Shown one piece after another: positions 1 to 8,618 of a DNA stretch of 23,051 nucleotides. Under the pieces are notes generated by a model, which was not told the DNA's origin, did not search any database, and saw only the letters and a list, made by a program, of their open reading frames with translations. How positions within the stretch are numbered: position 1 is the stretch's first letter; each line of letters opens with the position of its first letter. The position numbers and the translations under genes were made by a program. The stretch is from Chrysochromulina tobinii (lineage: Eukaryota; Haptophyta; Prymnesiales; Chrysochromulinaceae). The stretch lies in assembly GCA_001275005.1 (NCBI GenBank), contig JWZX01002456.1, positions 1 to 23,051 of the forward strand. The letters are read 5' to 3'.

Positions 1-1059
1 TCTGATGTGTTGGAGGGGTGGCATCGAAGCCTGGGAGTGGCCCGGCATCGGCCGAAGGCCCTGGACCCAGCCTGTCGCGCTGCACGCGCTGTGGACGCGG
101 CACCAGCAGTGCTCGCACATCTCGTCGGGCACGTACACGCCGCGCGTAGCCATCGAGGAGCCGCGCCCGCTACACATCTTCTCGTCCTACGAGCTCCATC
201 GACGATTCCGCTGGCTTGAGCGAAATGCGAGCTCCCGCGAGTACCAGCTTAATCAATACAGCTCTACGACGCGTTCAACTTGACCTCGCACATGCGCACG
301 ACCTGTACCAGTGCCGATCTCACACCTCGCCTTGTTGGCCGGCGGCGCGTGACCGCTGAAGAGGCCGCGTCCCTCCCGATATCCGCAATGCCCGAGCGCT
401 TGTGGGTGGGCGAGCCACTGACGCAGGCTCCGAGACCCACCCAATGTGCTGACAGCGTATGCACCACATTATGTCCCGCGCAGGTGTCTGCTATCATGGC
501 ACCACGATCCGACAAGTACATAGACAAGGCTGTGCGGCTGGTGGTCGATTCGGGCTACACGCCTCGGGAGGTGTATGAAGCCGTACCTCAACTCCAAGAG
601 CGCGGCGAGACCGTATTACAGCATCTGCGGAAGCAGGTGCTTACGGCGCGGGCTAAGTTGGATGCGCCCCCAGCTGCGAAGAAGCTTTGTGCACCTTTTC
701 GAGATATAGATAGCAGCAGGAGCGGCCGTTGAAGCGTCGGGAGGGCGATCAGGTAGCCGTGGCACATGCGCACAAGAACATGGCCTGAACTCGTTCCGCG
801 CCACGATCCTATCGCGTCACATCTAGTGATCGGGTTATGATCGGGTTGATCCTGGCGCTCGTATTTTCGGCCCTGTAGCTTACCAATGTCCTGTATGGTT
901 CCGGTGAACAGTACGGTAGCATCGGAACGGGCCAAAAAGGCGCTGTTACGGCGCCGTGAAGAGAAGATGGCCTTAACCCCGATTAAGCTGGAGCGAAACG
1001 AATTGTGTTGGTGAATTTTCGCTTCGCCTCGACAAAAAGGTCCTCTGCAACCCTCAACG
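1..1059. other. Gene-poor stretch with short decayed-looking ORFs
   Basis: No recognisable complete gene. A frame open at 5-283 (+) reads like protein in its middle part (around HIFSSYELH), and another is open from about 253 to 732, but neither has a clear start or a known domain. The frame at 895-1014 (+) encodes about 39 residues with a basic Lys/Arg-rich helix and also has no known match. The block sits directly before a chromodomain ORF, so remnants of a transposable element are possible. No terminal repeats or target-site duplications were seen. Confidence 0.4.
496..732 (+). CDS. Small hypothetical ORF, 78 aa
   Basis: I do not recognise this protein. From the ATG at 496 it reads MAPRSDKYIDKAVRLVVDS and continues with a charged, helical-looking stretch that ends in a basic tail. 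The frame is open upstream to about 253 with further possible starts, so the N-terminus is uncertain. The helical stretch with conserved-looking hydrophobic spacing could be a helix-turn-helix type DNA-binding segment of a mobile element, but that is only a guess from composition and from the chromodomain ORF that follows. It may equally be a pseudogene piece. Confidence 0.25.
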   Translation: MAPRSDKYIDKAVRLVVDSGYTPREVYEAVPQLQERGETVLQHLRKQVLTARAKLDAPPAAKKLCAPFRDIDSSRSGR

Positions 1060-1521
1060 ATGGCGTACGCTTCATGCGCCTGTACCGACATCTGCGGCGA
1101 ATCGGGCTGCTGTCTTGAGAAGGACCACAAGGGTGTGTGCTCCTTCGTCGCCCTCGAGGAGCACTACTACGAGGTCGAGGCCATCGTCGCACAGCGCCGC
1201 AAGCCGCACAGCGCCACTGAGTACTTGGTCAAGTGGCTCAATTGGCCGACGGAGGATAACACATGGGAGTTCGAGGCCAACCTCGCCGGGGCCGGCGAGG
1301 TGCTCGCCGCGTGGAAGCGCAGCCACCTAAACCCTTGCGCTCGCAACGCGTCCACGGCCTGTACCGACATCTGCGGCGAATCGGGCTGCTGTCTTGAGAA
1401 GGTCTTTTTGACATGTCAAATGTCGGTCCGGTCCGCCGAGCGCGGAGGCCGGAGCCCCACGCCCGCAGGAGCCCGGACACGCGCCAACATCCAATTCGAG
1501 CCACAATTAGCCACAAGTTAG
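1060..1521 (+). CDS. Chromodomain protein, probably mobile-element derived
   Basis: The 153-residue ORF begins with a short Cys-rich segment (CACTDICGESGCCLEK, then a further Cys) followed by a clear chromodomain at about residues 29-85: YYEVEAIVAQ, then EYLVKWLNWP and NTWEFEANL. The aromatic residues expected for a methyl-lysine cage (Tyr, Trp, Trp) are present. Chromodomains bind methylated histone tails; isolated ones like this often derive from the integrase C-terminus of chromovirus retrotransposons, but no integrase or reverse transcriptase is visible here. The Cys-rich segment is repeated after the chromodomain by an exact in-frame 46-bp DNA repeat, and the remaining C-terminus looks like read-through. 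The domain call is secure; whether the gene is functional is doubtful. Confidence 0.6.
   Translation: MAYASCACTDICGESGCCLEKDHKGVCSFVALEEHYYEVEAIVAQRRKPHSATEYLVKWLNWPTEDNTWEFEANLAGAGEVLAAWKRSHLNPCARNASTACTDICGESGCCLEKVFLTCQMSVRSAERGGRSPTPAGARTRANIQFEPQLATS
1078..1123 (+). repeat. 46-bp direct repeat, copy 1
   Basis: Identical to 1357-1402. It encodes the Cys-rich TDICGESGCCLEK segment before the chromodomain. Confidence 0.9.
1357..1402 (+). repeat. 46-bp direct repeat, copy 2
   Basis: Exact copy of 1078-1123, displaced by 279 bp (93 codons) and so in the same reading frame. It is followed at 1407-1420 by the perfect palindrome TTTGACATGTCAAA. Confidence 0.9.
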
Positions 1522-1813
1522 CCATCAAGACTAAGAGCTCCTAAATATTTTCACAGAACGCTTAAAACCAACTACATTCGTACACACAATCATAAGTGAC
1601 GTCATAGTCGTTGGGCGACCCGGGGACTCGCCCGCCCGTCAACTCAGAACTCTTCAAGTCACGCTATTCTGGACCTATACGCTACAGTCGAGACCGAGCG
1701 CGAGCTGAAGCGCGAGTGCGAGCAGCCGAGGCCCGAGCGCAAGCACCAGCGAACGCTGGCGCACGGCGGCAAAGCGCGCCCCCGCCGACGCGCTGGCCTC
1801 CGCTGCCTCCGCT

Positions 1814-1854
<41 letters not shown>
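1814..1854. repeat. GCC trinucleotide microsatellite
   Basis: About 41 nt of uninterrupted (GCC)n. It lies 50 nt beyond the stop codon of the minus-strand BORCS6-like gene, so it is probably in that transcript's 3' untranslated region. The polyproline ORF it creates on the plus strand is probably not a gene. Confidence 0.9.
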
Positions 1855-1904
1855 TGGCGCCTCCATCAGCTCCTCGTCGCCCGTCGCCGTTCCTGGTGTG
1901 TCGA

Positions 1905-2337
1905 TCATTCTGGTACTCGACGGAACGCGACTTCAAGCGCGATGAGCGCCCGATCGATCTCAGAGAGCTGGCAGGCGAGTTGCTCCACGCCTGCCATTCG
2001 ATGGTCCAGCAGGATGCACTTCTGTATGAAACTGCGACCATTTGCTAGGCTCTCGTCGAGCACGTCTCGCGTGTGAAGTGTCGTGTCGTGATAGACTGCC
2101 ATGTAGTCGACGGATGCATGTGAGAGCTGCATGCCACGCCACACAAGAGCAGTTAGTCGGCCACTCTCGATGCAATCCGAACGTGTTCGGGTGTGAGCTG
2201 CGCACCGACTGCAAGCTGGCCTGGAGGCCTCCAAGGAGCTGTGCCGTGTCCGAGGCGACAAAGGACGCGGCGTGCTCGATTGCCGCGAGAGCTGCGATCG
2301 GATCGTCGTCGGCGGCGATCGTCGATGAAGCGAACAT
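1905..2337 (-). CDS. BORC complex subunit 6-like protein (DUF2365 type), two exons
   Basis: Exons at 2337-2206 and 2126-1905 give a 117-residue protein. The intron (2205-2127, 79 nt) starts GTGCGC, ends GCATGCAG and holds a GACTAAC branch-point match; splicing joins LQASLQS to LSHASVDYMAVY in phase 0. The joined sequence resembles the conserved region of BORCS6: a helix around LLGGLQASLQS, then SVDYMAVYHDTTL, an FIQKCILLDHRM helix and a closing QLSEIDRALIALE helix. In animals BORCS6 is part of the lysosome-positioning BORC complex. Length and all-helical character fit the conserved core. The ATG at 2337 was chosen because no ATG lies upstream in frame. The family call rests on manual comparison with remembered family features and is moderate. 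Confidence 0.55.
2127..2205 (-). other. Intron of the BORCS6-like gene
   Basis: 79-nt GT-AG intron in phase 0. A GACTAAC branch-point-like motif lies about 30 nt before the acceptor, reading on the minus strand. Confidence 0.6.
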
Positions 2338-2462
2338 TGACTTAACCACTACACTTCACGAAAATGCCACCAATACGACGCATCAAGAGGATTCAAAAAT
2401 TCACGGAGAAAATGGCTTGAGTCAAGGGAAGTTTTTCATTACTGGATTCATCTTTCGTCGCG
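2338..2462. promoter_or_regulatory. Putative 125-bp bidirectional promoter
   Basis: The whole space between the ATG of the minus-strand BORCS6-like gene (2337) and the ATG of the LRRC9 homologue (2463). It must hold both 5' untranslated regions and the core promoter elements, and is more AT-rich than the surrounding coding DNA. No TATA box is obvious. Inferred from layout only. Confidence 0.5.
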
Positions 2463-5400
2463 ATGTCTGCGGCCGAGGCAGACGTCTCGTCGGCCAGCGG
2501 CAGCAGTGATGAGCCTCGGCAGCAGAAGACCCTGCGAGAGGAGCGTATCTCGCTGCTCTACTGGGCATCACGCGAGCTGCTCACCAATGACGAGTCAAGC
2601 GCCGGTCTTCCAGAGGACGAGTACCTGCGTCGCTGTGCAGAGGTGACAACGCTGGAGCTGTTCATGAACAGCCTACCCAACCCTGAGCACCTGACCGACT
2701 TCGTCAACCTGCGCGAGCTCGCCATCCATCTCGAGCCCATGCCGCGTGTCGTAGGCCTCAGCGGCATGCAGCAGCTGCAACGGCTGTGCATGACAGAGAC
2801 GGGCCTTCGCAGCTTAAACGGCCTGGAGGCATGCTCCTCGCTCACGCACCTCGACTGCAGCCACAATCGACTCACCGAGATGGAGAGCTCTGTGCTTCGC
2901 CATCTTTCCAAGCTGCGCACGCTATGGCTCAATGACAACACCATCGGGCGGCTGAAGGGCCTCGAGGGCCTGTCTGCGCTGACGACGCTGTGGCTCGGCT
3001 GCAATCGCATCGACGCAGTGGGCGACGCGCTTACGTGCAATCAGAACCTGGAAGACCTCAACCTCGCCGGCAACCTGCTCGCGAACTTCAAGGACGTACC
3101 CACGCTGGGGCGCATGCGCAAGCTCACGAAGATAGCGATGAGCGAGCCGCACTTCGGCGAGAATCCGCTGTGCTCGCTTTGTAATTATCAGACGTACGTG
3201 CTCTTCCACATGCCGCAGCTGCAGCAGCTCGATTCGATGCTGGTCACAGATGAGCTACGAGCCCTCGCCGAGGCTACCTACATGAAGAAGAAAATGTACT
3301 ACAACATGCGAATCAAGACGCTGAAGCGCAACACCTCGAACGTGTTGCGCAAGGCCACCGAGGTACGGCAGACAAAGATATCGCAGATCAACCTGAACCT
3401 GAATGTGCTCCTGCGCCAAGCTAAGGACGTCGAACGCGAGCTCCACGATAGCAGTATCGCCCTGGCATCCAGCGGCGGCGGCGGCAGCAGCGGCGGCGAG
3501 CCCGCGGCCATCGGGGCACTCAGGCGGAAGCTTGATGTGCTCATGGCCGGGATTGAGGCGAAGACGCGGGAGATCGAGGAGATCGAGGCGCGCTTGGCCG
3601 CACTCAAGTCTCTCGTGTGCGAGACGAGCCAAACGTCCATCTGCCGGCTCATGGTGGAGCTTGAGACAGGAGGCAACATCCGCCTCGAGGACGGCAAACC
3701 GGCCGACGTGTGGTACATGTCGTGTGTTGACCTCGTCACCTCGCGCTTCGTGGCAGCGGACTACGCGGAGCTCGGCATCGGAGGGTTGCGCGTGACGCGC
3801 GTGACGCGTATCCACAATCGCCATCTGCGCAACCAGTTCGAGCAGCGGCTCGAGGAGCTCGTGAGCACGGCTGATGGCTCGTACAAGCGCTCTCTCGAGT
3901 ACCTCTTCTATGCGGAGCCACCCGAGATGCCGGGCGAGCTCGCGCGCACCATGGAGGACGGCTTCCGTGACGTGGAGAGCTACCGGCGACCGTGCGGCCA
4001 CAGCGCTGTGCCACTCTCCAACTCGGTCGCTTTGTGCGATCTGCCACGCCTCACGAGGCAGGTCAACGCACTGCCGCTGGACGAGCGCACGGCTCTTCTC
4101 GCAGGCCAGCCGCCCGCCCGCCACGCGCCCCATCTGCACGCGCAGCTGCTGATCACAAAAGTGTTCCTCTCGCGCTGCGCGCAAGAAAAGGGCGGTGCCC
4201 CTGCTGGCGCTGCTGGCGGCGACTGCAAGGGCGATGACGAGGCCGATCGCGCGCCCATCAAGCGCGCCGATTACATCGGGTTCGCCTCGGTGTACCGGGC
4301 CTCGAGCCGCGATCCGAAGCAGCGGCGCTGGTTCGTCTTCGAGCCAGCCCTTGTGCTGCCCGAGTATCTGGTCGAGCTTGAGTACCTGCCCACGCAGGCT
4401 AAGGCCGAGCGCGACCCCTCGGCGTCGCAGCTGGCCGAGTTGGGCGGTGGGCTGGGTGCGAACGGCGTACCGTCGGACGCCGAAGCGATCGACCTGGCGA
4501 ATCTGACGCGGCCGCTGCTCCGCTTCGTGCAGCAGTGCTCGCTCGCATCGGCGGCTGACCCCTACGACGCGGAATGCACGGCGGCGCTGAACATGCCGCC
4601 ACTGCTGCCGCCGCGGGGCCAGCTGGAGGCTACGGGGATGGGGCAGCTGCTGCAGCAGACCTCCGGCGCCGATTGGGCGAAGCTTGAGGTGCTTAACTTG
4701 CACGGCAGTTCGTTGCGGCAAATCGAGGGGCTCGGCGAGCTGCCACAGCTGCGCACGCTCGTGCTCTGCTTCAACGAGATCGCGCGCATCGAGGGCCTCG
4801 ACGGCTGCCGCAATCTTGAGCAGCTGGATCTGGGTTTCAATCTTATCAAGCGAATCGAGGGTCTCAAGGGCGTTCCAGCGCTGCGCAGTCTCGAGCTCAA
4901 CAACAACCTCATCTATCGCCTCGATGACGTCACAGTGCTCGCGAAGTACGTGCCGCTCCTAGCCGCCCTCTCGTTGCGTAATAACGCCGTGTGCGAGGTG
5001 AAGTCCTACCGGCCGCATCTGCTCGCTCAGCTTCCCAAGCTGAGCCGACTCGACGGCGTCAGCGTCGAAAGCAAGCGCCAGTCCGCGAGCTCGATCGCGA
5101 ATGCCACGTGCATTACACCCGCTCTCATACGAGCCCACGCCTACCACTCGAAGCGCTATTCGTACTCGCTCCGGCCGAACACCCTCGCAGAGGGCCGAGA
5201 CGACGGCAGCAGCAGCGGCGCGCCAGACCCGCCGGCAAGCAGCGATGGCACCAGCCCTTGGTCAGCAGCAGGCGCGACCAACGGCGCCGATGGTGATGGC
5301 GGCCCCGATGGGTGGTGGCGGCACGTGGAGGAGCTCGAGTTGAACCACCAGCATCTGCACAAGCTGCAGGGGCTCGATAAGCTCGTCAACCTGCGGCGTG

Positions 5401-7160
5401 CCTCGTTCTGCGACAACGCGCTCACACGGCTTGAGGGGCTCGAGCGGTGCGTTGCGCTTGAGGAGCTCTCGCTCGAGGATAATCGCATATGCAAGCTCGA
5501 GAATTTGAGCGGCTTGAAACGCCTGACTAAACTCGACCTTGGCAAGAATCGCATAACGCACGTCGAGGGCTTGGAGGGCCTCAATCAACTGTCGCAGTTA
5601 TCTCTCGAGGATAACGACATTTCTTCGCTTGCGCCCCTCGCGAAGCTGCTCTCGCTCATGGAGCTGTACATAGGCAACAATCGGCTCGTTGCGCTCAAGG
5701 ATGTCCAGCAGCTCAAGGAGCTGCCTAAGCTCATCATCCTCGATCTCTCCGGCAACCCGCTGTGCGAGGCGAGCGATTACAGGTCGTACACCATCTATCA
5801 GGTGCGCAAGCTCAAGGTACTCGACGGCGTAGGCATCGAATCCGCTGAGCAGTCTTCCGCGCGCGAAAAGTTTGCGGGCCGGTTGACTACCGAGCACCTG
5901 GTCGAGAAGCTCGGCCACTCGTTCTGGCAGCACGTGCGCGAGCTCGACCTCTCGCGATCCAAGCTGCGGGAGCTCGACGCGCTGCACGCCGATGGCTTCG
6001 CCAACCTGCGGGAGCTCAACCTTGATGGCAACGCGGTGAGCTCTCTGGCGACGCTGCCAAAGTTGCCCGCGCTCACCGTGCTACGCCTGAACAACAACCT
6101 GCTGAGCACGCTCGCCGAAAGCGGCGCCACCGTGCGTGGTGGCCGAGGTGGCGCCCACAGTGGCGGTGGCAGCAGCGTCATGGTCGTCGGCGAAAGCGGC
6201 GGCGGCAGTGGGTTGGCTTCGATGCCGCACCTCGAGGTCCTTCAGCTCGGCTTCAACCAGCTGACGGACCTGCCAGTGCTGCGATTGCACCTGGTTTCCT
6301 CACTGAAGGTCCTCCACCTACAGGGCAACGAGCTCACACGCATCGACGGCCTCGATGGGTTGCTGCACCTTAGGGAACTTGTGCTCGACCGCAACAAGAT
6401 CAAGGCGCTCGAGCCGGGCTCGCTCGCCTCGCTGAACAATTTGCGCGAGCTGCGGATGGAGGAGGTTGGACTTCGCTCCCTCTCGCACTTTGGGCCGTTG
6501 CCGCTGCTACACGCGCTCTTCCTCGGCGGCAACCGCATCGCTGAGCTGATCGAGATCGAAAAGCTCAGCCAGCTTCCGTCGCTGCATGAGCTTGTGCTGG
6601 CTAACAATCCGTGCGCGCGCAAACCTCTCTACCGCGCGACCACGTTGCGCAAGATACCGCCACTGCGCGTGCTCGATGGGCGCGACGTCGGCCCCGATGA
6701 GCGCGACCGCGCCGACCTGCTCCTCTCCAATGAGCGGCCGCCGCAGCAGAACCCCACCGCCATGGCCGCGTTGGACGCGATGCGCCCGAACCACAAGGTT
6801 CCTCTCAAGCTCACATCGCTCAACTTCGAGTTGATGGCGGGCATGGCTGGCGCTGGACCTTCGGATCTGCTCGGACTTGGCGGGGCCGGCGTTGGCGGTT
6901 CGGCGCCCCACTCGGCGGGTGGCCTGCAGGGTGGCGGCCCCGGCACTACGGGGTCATGGAACCCGCTCGCCGGAGGCTCCGAGTCCTTCTTCCTTCCCGC
7001 CCCCACCAACAAATTGGCGCAACAAGTTGGCGCACGCCCAGGAGGCGCGGGTGTGAACCCGAACCAGGGCGGCGGCGATGGCCGTCGCAACTCAGCGCGG
7101 GCACCCGCTTGGCAGCGCGTGCTCGACCGCGAGCGCGGTGGTGGCGGCCGGTCCTCGTGA
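2463..7160 (+). CDS. Leucine-rich repeat-containing protein 9 (LRRC9) homologue
   Basis: A single uninterrupted exon encodes 1565 residues. Order: low-complexity N-terminus; SDS22-type leucine-rich repeats at about 60-260; coiled coil about 265-400 with a Ser/Gly insertion near 340-352; a non-LRR central region about 415-640 (VWYMSCVDLVTSRF near 416-430, then RRWFVFEPALVLPEYLVELE); three further LRR blocks at about 740-870, 955-1130 and 1155-1410; and a Gly-rich disordered tail of about 150 residues. The four LRR blocks around a conserved central module match vertebrate LRRC9 (about 1450 residues). LRRC9 is little studied but is found mainly in ciliated organisms, so a flagellar role is inferred. 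The third block is interrupted by a Gly/Ser insertion near 1220-1253. The ATG at 2463 has G at -3. Confidence 0.85.
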   Translation: MSAAEADVSSASGSSDEPRQQKTLREERISLLYWASRELLTNDESSAGLPEDEYLRRCAEVTTLELFMNSLPNPEHLTDFVNLRELAIHLEPMPRVVGLSGMQQLQRLCMTETGLRSLNGLEACSSLTHLDCSHNRLTEMESSVLRHLSKLRTLWLNDNTIGRLKGLEGLSALTTLWLGCNRIDAVGDALTCNQNLEDLNLAGNLLANFKDVPTLGRMRKLTKIAMSEPHFGENPLCSLCNYQTYVLFHMPQLQQLDSMLVTDELRALAEATYMKKKMYYNMRIKTLKRNTSNVLRKATEVRQTKISQINLNLNVLLRQAKDVERELHDSSIALASSGGGGSSGGEPAAIGALRRKLDVLMAGIEAKTREIEEIEARLAALKSLVCETSQTSICRLMVELETGGNIRLEDGKPADVWYMSCVDLVTSRFVAADYAELGIGGLRVTRVTRIHNRHLRNQFEQRLEELVSTADGSYKRSLEYLFYAEPPEMPGELARTMEDGFRDVESYRRPCGHSAVPLSNSVALCDLPRLTRQVNALPLDERTALLAGQPPARHAPHLHAQLLITKVFLSRCAQEKGGAPAGAAGGDCKGDDEADRAPIKRADYIGFASVYRASSRDPKQRRWFVFEPALVLPEYLVELEYLPTQAKAERDPSASQLAELGGGLGANGVPSDAEAIDLANLTRPLLRFVQQCSLASAADPYDAECTAALNMPPLLPPRGQLEATGMGQLLQQTSGADWAKLEVLNLHGSSLRQIEGLGELPQLRTLVLCFNEIARIEGLDGCRNLEQLDLGFNLIKRIEGLKGVPALRSLELNNNLIYRLDDVTVLAKYVPLLAALSLRNNAVCEVKSYRPHLLAQLPKLSRLDGVSVESKRQSASSIANATCITPALIRAHAYHSKRYSYSLRPNTLAEGRDDGSSSGAPDPPASSDGTSPWSAAGATNGADGDGGPDGWWRHVEELELNHQHLHKLQGLDKLVNLRRASFCDNALTRLEGLERCVALEELSLEDNRICKLENLSGLKRLTKLDLGKNRITHVEGLEGLNQLSQLSLEDNDISSLAPLAKLLSLMELYIGNNRLVALKDVQQLKELPKLIILDLSGNPLCEASDYRSYTIYQVRKLKVLDGVGIESAEQSSAREKFAGRLTTEHLVEKLGHSFWQHVRELDLSRSKLRELDALHADGFANLRELNLDGNAVSSLATLPKLPALTVLRLNNNLLSTLAESGATVRGGRGGAHSGGGSSVMVVGESGGGSGLASMPHLEVLQLGFNQLTDLPVLRLHLVSSLKVLHLQGNELTRIDGLDGLLHLRELVLDRNKIKALEPGSLASLNNLRELRMEEVGLRSLSHFGPLPLLHALFLGGNRIAELIEIEKLSQLPSLHELVLANNPCARKPLYRATTLRKIPPLRVLDGRDVGPDERDRADLLLSNERPPQQNPTAMAALDAMRPNHKVPLKLTSLNFELMAGMAGAGPSDLLGLGGAGVGGSAPHSAGGLQGGGPGTTGSWNPLAGGSESFFLPAPTNKLAQQVGARPGGAGVNPNQGGGDGRRNSARAPAWQRVLDRERGGGGRSS

Positions 7161-7198
7161 CCGTCGTGACCGCGTCACCTGAGAAACCACAATTCACA

Positions 7199-7236
7199 AT
7201 TCAGAGAACGTACTATTCTTACTATTCAGAGAACGT
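7199..7236. repeat. Pair of 13-bp direct repeats
   Basis: ATTCAGAGAACGT occurs at 7199-7211 and 7224-7236, in the 258-bp space between the LRRC9 homologue and the SRA gene. It could be a promoter element or a small tandem duplication. Confidence 0.6.
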
Positions 7237-7418
7237 GGCCACGGCGCACGGGGGGTACAGGCGCTATACGCGCTGGCCCGTGCGTGCGTCGCGTGTATAG
7301 TTCTTTTGCGCGTGCTGTAACTGCAGTCACTTCCTGCCTCAGAGTGTGTGCGTGGGGCGAGGCGATCCTATCGGCTTCGATGAAATAATATTGCGCTCTT
7401 CCTCTTCGCTGTCTAAAA

Positions 7419-8546
7419 ATGCCGCTGCTTTCGCATGAGCAGGCGCCTTTCACAACGCACGACCTGGTCCTGAAGCTTCCCCTCCTCAATTTCTATCTGA
7501 ACGCGCTCACACAGGCGGCATCGACGGCAAATAATAAGGATGACGCACGCTGCGAACTCATCGCACTCAACATGGTGCTGCGCAATTGCGGAGCGCCGCA
7601 ACTTCGCTTCGGGGCGATTGACGAGGTGCCCGTCGGGACGATGGTCCTCCACCGCACCGAGCTCGTCGTGCTCGGTTTGCACCGCCACTTCCTGAGCGAA
7701 ATGACTTACACGTGCGAAGGCGTCGAGTCTCTCGTCCTGACCGCCGAGACGCCGTGTGAGGATGAGGCTGATCGCGTCGCATACCGCGGCTGTGGCCAGA
7801 CGCCGGCGCAGCGCGCGGCTTCGCGCTGCGCGCTCGCAACGAGCGCTGAGCGCGGCCGGCCGGTTCGCCTTCTGCGCGCGGTGAGCGCCGAGGCGGCGAC
7901 GAACGTGCTGCGTGTGGCCGGTGAGGTGGCAGGCCGGCGACGGCGCGAGGTGTTGCGCTACGACGGCCTTTACGGCGTGCAGCGGCTCGCGCGCGACGAG
8001 CTGGGCGTCACGCCCGGCGATGACGACGACGAGCACGACGACGATCCGAGCTTCGTGCTCGTGCGATTGCCCGGGCAGCCGCTCCTGCCCTCGGGTGCAG
8101 CCACAGGCCGCGGGCGGCGCACAAAGCGCGCGCGCGACGAGGCGGCCGCGCGGCGCGTCGAGCCGCTCGTGCTGCACGCCGAGGCCGTGGGCGTGCCGCC
8201 TGGCACAGCGCTGCCGCCCGCGGCCGAGGAGCTCTGCCTCGACCCTCGGCTCACCGTCCACGAGGCGCTGAAGCGGCTCCACAGCGCGCGAGAGAGGCTG
8301 CTGCTTGAGCTCGGGCCTCAAGGGCGGTACGCGCTCGTCAAGCGCGCGGCGCTACACCAGCTGCGGCTGCGCTCGGCGCTGGAGCTGCTTCACGCAGGCA
8401 CGCAGCAAATGGAGAAGCGGCCGGCACACGAGCTCACGGCTGGTCCTCGTGCTGTCACTGTCACTCCCTCTCCTGCGAGCGCGAGCGCCAACGTGTTGAG
8501 CAGCGCAGCGCGTGCTGCCTGGCCAAAGCGCCAGTGCGTTGTGTAA
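7419..8546 (+). CDS. SRA-YDG domain protein
   Basis: 375 residues in a single exon. An SRA (SET and RING associated) domain spans about 63-226: the entry motif VPVGTMVLHRTELVVLGLHR, a TYTCEGVESLVL strand, AYRGCGQ, an ALATSAERGRPVRLLRA segment, the YDGLYGV signature at 181-187 and the closing FVLVRLPGQPLLP. SRA domains flip out and read 5-methylcytosine in UHRF1 and plant SUVH proteins; the RLPGQP ending is SUVH-like. There is no SET, RING, PHD or Tudor domain: the remainder is an Arg-rich linker and a helical C-terminus. A Lys/Arg cluster (GRGRRTKRAR, about 230) could be a nuclear signal. Parts of the expected base pocket look altered (see findings). The ATG at 7419 has A at -3. Only 72 bp separate the stop from the next gene. 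Confidence 0.8.
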   Translation: MPLLSHEQAPFTTHDLVLKLPLLNFYLNALTQAASTANNKDDARCELIALNMVLRNCGAPQLRFGAIDEVPVGTMVLHRTELVVLGLHRHFLSEMTYTCEGVESLVLTAETPCEDEADRVAYRGCGQTPAQRAASRCALATSAERGRPVRLLRAVSAEAATNVLRVAGEVAGRRRREVLRYDGLYGVQRLARDELGVTPGDDDDEHDDDPSFVLVRLPGQPLLPSGAATGRGRRTKRARDEAAARRVEPLVLHAEAVGVPPGTALPPAAEELCLDPRLTVHEALKRLHSARERLLLELGPQGRYALVKRAALHQLRLRSALELLHAGTQQMEKRPAHELTAGPRAVTVTPSPASASANVLSSAARAAWPKRQCVV

Positions 8547-8618
8547 GTTCCGGGCAGGCTCACTTTTTACATATTCGCTGACTAACAACTTGGTTGCGGA
8601 GTGCTCGCAAACTTTCTC

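Noticed and set aside
588-1130. 180-residue minus-strand ORF
   Set aside because: No domain; overlaps the chromodomain ORF start and looks like a chance frame.
1611-2048. Polyproline ORF on the plus strand
   Set aside because: Created by the GCC microsatellite and overlaps the minus-strand BORCS6-like exon, which has better coding and splice evidence.
3255-4721. 488-residue open frame on the minus strand inside LRRC9
   Set aside because: Antisense frame of a GC-rich leucine-rich-repeat gene; no domain, and the plus-strand protein is clearly conserved.
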